DNA of 64,000 bases from Paenalcaligenes niemegkensis. GTDB taxonomy: Bacteria > Pseudomonadota > Gammaproteobacteria > Burkholderiales > Burkholderiaceae_B. A model generated the notes under the pieces. That model worked only from the letters and a program-made list of their open reading frames with translations, had not been told where the DNA came from and did no database searches. The position numbers were made by a program, and so were the translations under genes. Below, one piece after another: positions 57,449 through 64,000 of this stretch. Within the stretch, counting starts at the first letter, position 1, and each line of letters opens with the position of its first letter. The stretch is taken from contig NZ_JAKGCT010000003.1 in the NCBI RefSeq assembly GCF_022230885.1, positions 1 to 64,000 on the forward strand. Reading direction: 5' to 3'.

Positions 57449-59179
57449 ATGGCAAGAGCGTCTTATCCCCGCGTGGTTGCAGCCAATAAGTTTGCGCGTG
57501 AGGTCGTGCGAGGAAAGATTCCGTGCTGCCGATTTATTGTGTTGGCGTGTCAACGCCACTTAGACGACTTAGCTAAATCTAAGACCCGCGACTACCCCTA
57601 CCGCTTCGATCGTGCCAGGGCTGAGAAAAAACTACGTTTCATTGAGTTCTTGCCGCATACCAAAGGCGAGTGGGCGCGACTAAAGCAAAAGGTAAAGTTG
57701 GAGCCGTGGCAGGCCTTTGGTATTGCATGCACATTTGGTTGGGTACGTAAAAAAGATGGCCTACGTCGGTTCAGGGAGTCGTATTGGGAAGTGCCGCGTA
57801 AAAATGGAAAATCTGTCATAGCTGCTGGTGTCGGCTTAGGCATGTTTTGTGCGGACGATGAGTTCGGTGCTGAGGTTTATAGCGGCGCAACAACTGAGAG
57901 GCAGGCGTGGGAGGTTTTTAGGCCAGCAAGATTGATGGTGAACCGCACCCCCGAAATCAAAGAGCTACTGGGTATCGAGGTCAATGCAGGCAACATGAAT
58001 CGACCGGGGGATGGCAGTCGGTTCGAGCCAGTCATCGGTAACCCAGGTGACGGCGCTTCACCCTCATGCGCGATCGTTGATGAGTATCACGAGCACGATT
58101 CGGATGATCTCTACACGACAATGCAAACCGGAATGGGCTCACGCAGACAGCCGCTGCTGTTCATTATCACAACGGCAGGATCAAACATCGCGGGGCCGTG
58201 TTACGACAAGCGCACTGAAGTGGTGGAAATGCTCGAAGGGCTGGTGCCCAATGATGAACTCTTTGGCTGGATCTGGACTATCGACGAAGACGATGACTGG
58301 ACGGACCCTGCAGTGTTGGCCAAGGCTAACCCCAACTCAGGCGTGTCTGTCTACTAGACGTATCTACAGGCACAGCAACAGCAAGCGATTCGACGTGCAC
58401 GCTTTGCAAGCACGTTCAAGACGAAACACCTAAACGTCTGGACAGCAGCGAAGGCCGGCTTTATCAACATGGCCAAGTACATGGCAGCACCGTGCGAAGA
58501 CACAAGCTTGTCAATGGATCAGTTTAAGGGTTGGGATTGCACGATTGGGCTGGATTTGGCAGCTAAGGTCGACTTGACCGCCATGGTCAAGCTGTTCTGG
58601 GAGGAAAAGGCAGGCAAGCGGCATTACTACTGTATCGATCCGGTGTTCTGGGTACCAGAGGATACGGTGCAGGGAACAGAAAATCGACGGATGGCAGACC
58701 GCTATCAGAAGTGGGTGGAGTCCGGGCACTTGATTCAAACCTCAGGCGCTGAGATTGACTACCGGGACATTTTGGCTGAGGCGCTAGAGGTGAATGAATT
58801 GTCGCCGGTGGTGGCCAGCCCGATTGACCCGCACGGCGCGGCCAACCTGTCCCATCAACTAGATGATGAGGGGCTTAACCCTATCACCATCATTCAGAAC
58901 TACACCAACATGGCTGATCCGATGAAGGAGCTGGAGGCGGCAATTCTTGCTGGCCGGTTCCATCATGATGGCCATCCGATCATGACCTGGTGTATCGGCA
59001 ACCTGATTGCAAAATATATGCCCGGCAGTGATGACGTAATGCGTCCGATCAAGCAGGGTAATGACAACAAAATCGACGGTGCAGTGGCGCTGATTATGGC
59101 GATAGGCAGGGCAATGGCCCCGCTGCCGCAGCGCTCGGCGCTTGAATCGCTAACCGACGATGACATTCTGGTGATGTAA
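57449..59179 (+). pseudogene. terL: Terminase large subunit interrupted by an in-frame TAG
   Basis: A packaging ATPase-nuclease with 576 codons if the stop is read through. The ATPase part includes [16 protein letters not shown] (Walker A-like, about 115-130) and [22 protein letters not shown] (Walker B DEYHE). The frame stops at TAG (58355-58357) and continues in the same frame with TYLQAQQQQAIRRARF to 59179, including the nuclease domain start GWDCTIGLDLAAKVDLTAMV. No base is missing here. It is a nonsense substitution (for example from GAG), a miscalled base, or an amber codon that is suppressed. Confidence 0.9.
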
Positions 59180-59334
59180 TGAAAAATCTATTTCGTGATG
59201 CCGTGACCCTTGCGGGCCTTGGCTGTCTTGCTGCGGGCCTGTATCAGCGGTGTGATGCGGGTGTCGCTCTGATCGTTATGGGTGTTCTGATGCTTGTGCC
59301 TGTCATCGTATCGATTAAAAGCAGGGGGCGCTAA
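59179..59334 (+). CDS. Small membrane protein between terminase and portal
   Basis: A 51-residue protein with two hydrophobic stretches (AVTLAGLGCLAAGLY and VALIVMGVLMLVPVIVSI) separated by QRCDAG. It overlaps the terminase stop (TAATG) and the portal start (TAATG) by one base each, which argues that it is real. Small membrane proteins are often found here in HK97-type modules; the role is unknown. Confidence 0.7.
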   Translation: MKNLFRDAVTLAGLGCLAAGLYQRCDAGVALIVMGVLMLVPVIVSIKSRGR

Positions 59335-60551
59335 TGCTGCTGGATACTCTGTTCGAGAGCCGCAGCCTGGAAAACCCCAGCGTGCCGCTTACTGGCCAGA
59401 ATCTGCAAGAGATCCTGATTGGCGACGGGGATGGCCTGCGCGTAACGCCCGAAATTGGGTGGCGATTGACGGCGGTCTATTCGAGCATTTATGTGCTCGC
59501 GAGTTCGCTGGGGCAGTTGCCGGTTGCCGTGCTGCGAAAGGTAGATGGCCAGATCATTCCAGGTACGGATCACCCCGCCCATTACCTGCTTCACGACGCA
59601 CCAAATGATTGGCAAACATCGTACAAGTGGCGCGAGACCTGCATGGGTCACGTGCTTGGCTGGGGCAATGGATACTCGCGCCTGGTGCGTTCGCGTCGAG
59701 GTGAGTTACAGGCAATTGAGCGGCACTTGCCTCAGGACACCACGCTAGCCAAAGTGGGTAATCGCTGGGTGTATTCGACGCGCGACGATGATGGCGCGCC
59801 ATTGGCTGTTGCGCCTGAGGACATGGTGCATATTCGAGCTTTAGGTCGCGATGGCCGCATGGGCGTGAGTCCAATCATGCAGCACGCGGAGGCCATAGGG
59901 TTGGGCTTGGCTGCGCAACGATATGGCAAGCAATTTTTTGACGGTGGCGGGCGTCCTACGGGAATCTTAACGCCCAAGGGTGACCTCAGTGATAACGCGT
60001 GGACGAGATTAAAGGAGTTTTGGCCCAGTGCGGTGGCACGCCTCAAGAGGTCAGACAATAAAACCCTTCTGGTTCCGGCCGATCTGGACTTCCGGGCCCT
60101 CACGATAGAGCCTGAGGCCGCCCAGTTCATCGAAACGCGCAAGCTGACACGGTCCGAGGTCGCTGCGTTATTTAATGTGCCAGCGCACATGATTAATGAC
60201 CTAGACCGGGCCACCTTTTCAAACATCAGCGAGCAGGCTATCCAGTTCGTGCGCCACACGATGATGCCGTGGGTGCAGAACTGGGAGCAGGAACTTAACC
60301 GGCGGCTCTTTACGCGCGCTGAGCGAGCCGCTGGCTACTACATCAAGTTCAATTTGGGCGGGCTGCTGCGTGGCACACCAAAGGAGCGCGGAGAACTCTA
60401 CCACTTCGGTATCACCGATGGCTGGATGACCCGCAACGAAGCACGCTTGTTCGAAGACTTTAACCCGATCGACGGGCTTGATGAAATGCTGATCAGCGTT
60501 AACGCCAGACCAATTAGCGAGTTGCACCAAGCCCCGGACCAACTTCAATAG
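59334..60551 (+). CDS. Portal protein, HK97 type
   Basis: A 405-residue portal subunit, which forms the ring through which DNA enters the head. It has the usual order: VTPEIGWRLTAVYSSIYVLASSLGQLPVAVLRK, the ALGRDGRMGVSPIMQHAEAIGLGLAAQRYGKQFFDGG block, and KLTRSEVAALFNVPAHMINDLDRATFSNISEQAIQFV. The length is typical of HK97 gp3-like portals. The gene is followed 10 nt later by the protease. Confidence 0.95.
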   Translation: MLLDTLFESRSLENPSVPLTGQNLQEILIGDGDGLRVTPEIGWRLTAVYSSIYVLASSLGQLPVAVLRKVDGQIIPGTDHPAHYLLHDAPNDWQTSYKWRETCMGHVLGWGNGYSRLVRSRRGELQAIERHLPQDTTLAKVGNRWVYSTRDDDGAPLAVAPEDMVHIRALGRDGRMGVSPIMQHAEAIGLGLAAQRYGKQFFDGGGRPTGILTPKGDLSDNAWTRLKEFWPSAVARLKRSDNKTLLVPADLDFRALTIEPEAAQFIETRKLTRSEVAALFNVPAHMINDLDRATFSNISEQAIQFVRHTMMPWVQNWEQELNRRLFTRAERAAGYYIKFNLGGLLRGTPKERGELYHFGITDGWMTRNEARLFEDFNPIDGLDEMLISVNARPISELHQAPDQLQ

Positions 60552-60561
60552 GAAAAAATCT

Positions 60562-61176
60562 ATGAATGACATCGAAAAACGCACGCTGGTTGACCAGCCG
60601 TGTGAGCTTCGTGCCGCCCGGGATGAAGCGCCAGCCACGATTGTTGGTTATGGCGCTGTTTTTAATACCCGAAGCTCACTGTTGTTTGGCTCGTTCTACG
60701 AGGAAATCGCGCCCGGTGCGTTTGACGACGTGATGAGCGATGACGTACGCGCACTGTTTAACCATGACCCGAACTTTGTTTTGGGTCGCACGCGTAGTGG
60801 AACACTTCAGCTATCGATCGACAGCCGGGGCCTAGCCTACACGATCACACCGCCCGATACGCAGACCGTGCGCGACATGGTTCTTGCGCCATTGTTGCGC
60901 GGTGATGTCAGCGGAAGCAGCTTTCGGTTTCGTGTCGCTGATGATGGCGATGAGTGGCGACAGGAGGGCGAGTTTGCCGTTCGAACCATTCATAAATTCT
61001 CATCCTTAATAGACGTATCGCCGGTGACCTATCCGGCCTACGACGACAGCCACGCCGCGCAGCGCTCGCTCGATGCTTGGAAACAGGTCGAAGAGGGCAG
61101 ACATCTGCTCACTAAGGCCGTGCAGGAGCGCCGTTCGCGCGAACGCTTACTTGAAATTATTAACCTGAACCTTTAA
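60562..61176 (+). CDS. HK97 family prohead protease
   Basis: A 204-residue serine protease that matures the capsid. Motifs are GYGAVFNTRSSLLFGSFYEEIAPGAF, LFNHDPNFVLGRT with the catalytic His, and LLRGDVSGSSFRFRV with the catalytic Ser, followed by DVSPVTYPAYDDS. It lies between portal and major capsid genes as usual. Confidence 0.95.
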   Translation: MNDIEKRTLVDQPCELRAARDEAPATIVGYGAVFNTRSSLLFGSFYEEIAPGAFDDVMSDDVRALFNHDPNFVLGRTRSGTLQLSIDSRGLAYTITPPDTQTVRDMVLAPLLRGDVSGSSFRFRVADDGDEWRQEGEFAVRTIHKFSSLIDVSPVTYPAYDDSHAAQRSLDAWKQVEEGRHLLTKAVQERRSRERLLEIINLNL

Positions 61177-61188
61177 AGGGACCATCAC

Positions 61189-62421
61189 ATGACTACTCTG
61201 GTCGAAATGAAACAGCAGCGCGCCAAGATCGCGTCCGACATGCGCTCGCTGCACACCGAATCTGGTGAGAACGAATTTACGGACGAGCAGCGCTCAAGCT
61301 GGGAGGGCATGAAAGCCGACCTCAAAAGCCTGGATGCAAAGATTCAGCGCGAAGAGGACGTGCGCGAAGCGGAACAGAGCTACGTTGAAGACAACTCCGA
61401 CGATCTGGCCAACAAAGCCCGCAAAGCAAGTGGCGAAGGATCGGAAGACGAACTGCGGGCACAGGCCTTTGATAAATTCATGCGCCATGGCCTGGCAGAC
61501 CTCACGCCCGATGAAAAACGCGCCATGGATGAGGCGCGAGCGCAAGCTGCCGGTGTGGGGGACAAGGGCGGTTATACCGTTCCAACGACCTTCATTGCCA
61601 AGGTTCATGAGTCACTTTCCACTTATGGTGGCATTGCTTCGGTAATGCAGGTGCTGACCACTGACGCGGGTAACTCCATCGAATGGCCGACCTCAGACGG
61701 TAGTGAGGAAGAGGGCGAGCTGCTGGGTGAAAACACGGCCGCATCCGAGCAAGATGTTGGGTTCGGTATGGACTCGATGGGTGCCCACAAGGTTTCATCC
61801 AAAGTCATACGCGTCAGCAACGAGCTTCTGAGTGACACAGCAATCGATATGGAAACATTCCTTGCCGAGCGCATTGGTTCACGCATTGGTCGAACCCAGG
61901 CTCGGCTGATCGTGAAGGGCACTGGAGTCGGAACACCACTACAGCCCAAAGGGCTCGAGGCCTCGGCGTCTGTTGGAGCTTCTACAGCAGTGGCCAGCAA
62001 GTTCACATGGCAGGAAGTCAATGCGCTGATCCACTCCGTAGACCCAGGTTATCGCAACGCGCCAAAGTTTCGCTTGGCGTTTAATGACAAAACCTTGCAG
62101 GCGATCGAGGATATGGAGGATGGTAATAAGCGTCCCCTATGGTTGCCGGGCGTAGACGCATCCCATCCTGCGACGGTGCTGGGCAAGCAGTTTGTGTTGG
62201 ACACCTACATCGCGGATGTGGGCGCTGGCACGAAGTTCATGTATGCGGGTGACTTCAACCAATTCATCTTGCGCCAAGTACGGTATATGGCCCTGAAGCG
62301 CCTGGTAGAGCGTTATGCTGAGTACGACCAGACGGGTTTCTTGGCCTTCCACCGTTTCGGATGCATCTTGCAAGATGTGGCTGCCATCAAAGCCCTGCAG
62401 GGCAAGGCGTCTGGTGGCTAA
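61189..62421 (+). CDS. Major capsid protein, HK97 fold
   Basis: A 410-residue head protein. The first 100 or so residues form a charged coiled coil (the delta/scaffold domain, removed by the protease in HK97). The mature capsid starts around KGGYTVPTTFIAKVHESLSTYGGIASVMQVL. The region GTPLQPKGLEASASVG and the C-terminal FMYAGDFNQFILRQVRYMALKRLVERYAEYDQTGFLAFHRFGCIL are typical of the HK97 fold. Its stop overlaps the connector start (TAATG). Confidence 0.95.
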   Translation: MTTLVEMKQQRAKIASDMRSLHTESGENEFTDEQRSSWEGMKADLKSLDAKIQREEDVREAEQSYVEDNSDDLANKARKASGEGSEDELRAQAFDKFMRHGLADLTPDEKRAMDEARAQAAGVGDKGGYTVPTTFIAKVHESLSTYGGIASVMQVLTTDAGNSIEWPTSDGSEEEGELLGENTAASEQDVGFGMDSMGAHKVSSKVIRVSNELLSDTAIDMETFLAERIGSRIGRTQARLIVKGTGVGTPLQPKGLEASASVGASTAVASKFTWQEVNALIHSVDPGYRNAPKFRLAFNDKTLQAIEDMEDGNKRPLWLPGVDASHPATVLGKQFVLDTYIADVGAGTKFMYAGDFNQFILRQVRYMALKRLVERYAEYDQTGFLAFHRFGCILQDVAAIKALQGKASGG

Positions 62422-62717
62422 TGAGCGCCGTATCACTCGAAGACGCTAAGGCGTTTCTTGACGTCATCCATAGCGGGGATGATGGCAAGCTGCAGCTGCT
62501 ATTGAGTGGTGCGATCGACGAGGCAGAACGCTTCGTCGGTCGCAAGCTGAGCGAGATCCCCAATAGCGGCGAACGGGGCCCGCCGGCTAGCGCCGTTGTT
62601 GGGGTGATGCTGCTATTGCAGGCCACCTATCAAGCAGCTCCGGATGATGCAGCAAAGCTACGCCTTGCCGCTGAAATCAAGCTCAAGCCACACCGCGCGC
62701 AATGGGAGGATGTCTAA
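62421..62717 (+). CDS. Head-tail connector protein (gp6-like)
   Basis: A 98-residue helical protein starting MSAVSLEDAKAFLDVIHSGDDGKLQLLLSGAIDEAERFVGRKL, the pattern of the HK97 gp6-like adaptor that binds under the portal. The start at 62421 is chosen over the longer frame from 62361, which lies inside the capsid gene. It abuts the next gene with no gap. Confidence 0.85.
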   Translation: MSAVSLEDAKAFLDVIHSGDDGKLQLLLSGAIDEAERFVGRKLSEIPNSGERGPPASAVVGVMLLLQATYQAAPDDAAKLRLAAEIKLKPHRAQWEDV

Positions 62718-63092
62718 ATGCTCGCACATCGATTACGTCATCGCATTACGTTTCAGGTGAATGGTGAGGGGGATCGTGATGACAATGGTTATCTAATCCC
62801 CGGTACCGGTGGGTGGCAGACAGTCACGCTACCTGATGGCACGAAACTGGCAGACGTGCCCGCTGAGGTGCTAACAGGGCCGGGCCGTGAGACACAAGGC
62901 GGTGCTGCCACTCAGGCTGAAACATTGGCGCGAATCAATTTGCGTTGGTTTCCTGCTGATGAGCGTGAAATGGCCGCGTGGCGCATTGTTTGGGATGGCC
63001 GAGTTTACAACATAACATCAGCAGAAACTGACATTACGGCCCGTCGCGAGTGGCGCTTGCGCTGTGAGTACGGGGCTTCGGAGGGGCAATGA
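62718..63092 (+). CDS. Phage head closure protein
   Basis: A 124-residue small beta-rich protein, with HRLRHRITFQ near the N-terminus, GPGRETQGGAATQAETLARINLRWFP and WRIVWDGRVYNITSAETDITARREWRLRCE. This is the head-tail joining (SPP1 gp16/HK97 gp7-like) pattern. It overlaps the next gene by 4 bp. Confidence 0.85.
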   Translation: MLAHRLRHRITFQVNGEGDRDDNGYLIPGTGGWQTVTLPDGTKLADVPAEVLTGPGRETQGGAATQAETLARINLRWFPADEREMAAWRIVWDGRVYNITSAETDITARREWRLRCEYGASEGQ

Positions 63093-63256
63093 TGTCGAAA
63101 CAATTAGATCGTATCGAGGCAACTCAGCTGCGGATTGAAGCCAAGCTGGACGTGTTGCTGGAGGCTCTGGCTGAAGAGGTTGATGACGAAGAGCAGGCCT
63201 TTGACCTGGATGGGAATTTGCTCGGAGATGAGCGCAATCTACTGGAGCCTCTATGA
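63089..63256 (+). CDS. Small acidic protein in the head-tail module
   Basis: A 55-residue acidic, helical protein (KQLDRIEATQLRIEAKLDVL, then LAEEVDDEEQAF) of unknown function. It overlaps both neighbours by 4 bp (ATGA), which supports it as real. Confidence 0.65.
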   Translation: MMSKQLDRIEATQLRIEAKLDVLLEALAEEVDDEEQAFDLDGNLLGDERNLLEPL

Positions 63257-63750
63257 AGATCGAAATGAAGCTTGAGGGAATGGATGGTGTTTTGAAAACA
63301 CTTCAATCTCTACCAGCCGAGATCGTATCAAAGCGTGGTGGCCCCGTGAAATTATCGCTGGCCAAGGGCGCGAGGGTCATTCTTAGCCAGGCTAAACAAA
63401 ACCTTCGTGCCCAAATCGCTGCGAACGGCGATGAGTCTACGGGTCTTCTTGAAAAGAACGTGATTGTCAGTCGTGGGAAGCCCATACACGGCAGCAATGG
63501 GGAGCGTTACTTAGTTCGGGTACGGCGCAAAACATACCCTGACAGGCGGGTCCGTAGCCGTGACGTAGCAACTACACGTAAAACCGCGAGTTTGCTGGAG
63601 TATGGGTCTAGCCATCAATCCGCTACACCTTGGTTGCGTCCCGCGGTTAGACAAAAAGGGGGCGAGGCAATCAATGTAATTACTACTGACCTCAATCGTC
63701 GTATTGCTCTAACCATTAAAAAGCTGGCTCAGCAGAACAAGGGAAAGTGA
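63253..63750 (+). CDS. HK97 gp10-like tail completion protein
   Basis: A 165-residue protein with the HK97-gp10 pattern: MKLEGMDGVLKTLQSLPAEIVSKRGGPVKLSLAKGARVILSQAKQNL-type N-terminus, then RTASLLEYGS-like RKTASLLEYGSSHQSATPWLRPAV. It joins the tail to the head. It overlaps the next gene by one base (TGATG). Confidence 0.85.
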   Translation: MKIEMKLEGMDGVLKTLQSLPAEIVSKRGGPVKLSLAKGARVILSQAKQNLRAQIAANGDESTGLLEKNVIVSRGKPIHGSNGERYLVRVRRKTYPDRRVRSRDVATTRKTASLLEYGSSHQSATPWLRPAVRQKGGEAINVITTDLNRRIALTIKKLAQQNKGK

Positions 63751-64000
63751 TGTTTGCGCCAATTCTCAAAACGATAAACACGCCAGCAGTCCAGGCCATT
63801 ATGGGAACTGGAAGGCCTCGTATATATAGCAGTGGGAATGCCCCGCAGGGGGTGGTGACGCCGTACATCACATGGTTCGTTGTCGTTGGCCAGCCATACG
63901 AGCAACTGAGTGGGCCGCCTGGTGCTGACAATGATGCAATTCAGATCGATTGCTGGGCAGGCCCGGACAGTGATCAGGAAATAGTCTGCATCAACTTAGC
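63750..64000 (+). CDS. Tail completion protein, DUF3168 type (partial, runs off the window)
   Basis: The first 83 residues of a protein starting MFAPILKTINTPAVQAIMG, with APQGVVTPYITWFVVVGQPYEQLSGPPGADNDAIQIDCWAG. This fits the DUF3168 tail-terminator family, which normally follows gp10. The end lies beyond position 64000. Confidence 0.8.
   Translation, partial: MFAPILKTINTPAVQAIMGTGRPRIYSSGNAPQGVVTPYITWFVVVGQPYEQLSGPPGADNDAIQIDCWAGPDSDQEIVCINL

Noticed and set aside
58011-58433. A 140-residue frame inside the large terminase gene
   Set aside because: It is a shadow frame; the terminase motifs are in the other frame on both sides of the TAG.

Overview
The window is a stretch of chromosome from a moderate-GC betaproteobacterium, most likely family Alcaligenaceae (a Bordetella/Achromobacter relative). 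Support: the order of the division/cell-wall (dcw) cluster, a fused MurE-MurF ligase, E. coli-type dihydroorotase, rnpB beside mraZ, and lpxC-dciA-M23-secA after ftsZ. This is inferred from gene content; no database search was run.

Layout. 1-3432: the 3' part of an rrn operon (spacer, 23S, 5S, terminator). 3501-9298: a conserved small protein, a small membrane protein, a SWIB-domain protein, an M20 amidohydrolase, pyrC and the ABC-F ATPase uup. 9327-10092: RNase P RNA, then the mra promoter with a four-box MraZ operator. 10101-27093: mraZ-rsmH-ftsL-ftsI-murE/F-mraY-murD-ftsW-murG-murC-ddl-ftsQ-ftsA-ftsZ, mostly joined by 4-bp ATGA overlaps; it makes lipid II and builds the divisome. 27328-32629: lpxC, dciA (reverse), an M23 peptidase and secA. 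32782-43097: mgtE, a thioesterase, a second M20 amidohydrolase, an acyl-CoA ligase, a suhB-type phosphatase, mnmC and a GH31-like protein.

43300-64000 is a prophage at tRNA-Lys(UUU), running off the right edge. From the left: integrase, an HTH (excisionase-like) protein and a Rha-like regulator at the end of a leftward operon of overlapping unknown genes; an ORF6N antirepressor; a second leftward group of unknown genes ending at the CI-like repressor; then rightward Cro, a replication protein with internal 24-bp repeats, a DnaB-type helicase and a possible late regulator. A switch region with two terminators and a tRNA-like sequence follows, then an HK97-type head module: zinc-knuckle protein, HNH nuclease, possible cos region, terminase, portal, protease, capsid and head-tail genes.

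Five genes (uup, suhB, the GH31-like gene, the integrase and a small prophage gene) lose frame at homopolymer runs exactly one base too short, and a sixth junction fits the same pattern. This looks like base-calling error, so these genes may be intact in the organism. The uup site is, however, a perfect A_AAA_AAG slippery heptamer in the correct phase, so programmed frameshifting is a live alternative there. The large terminase has an in-frame TAG, which is a different kind of lesion.
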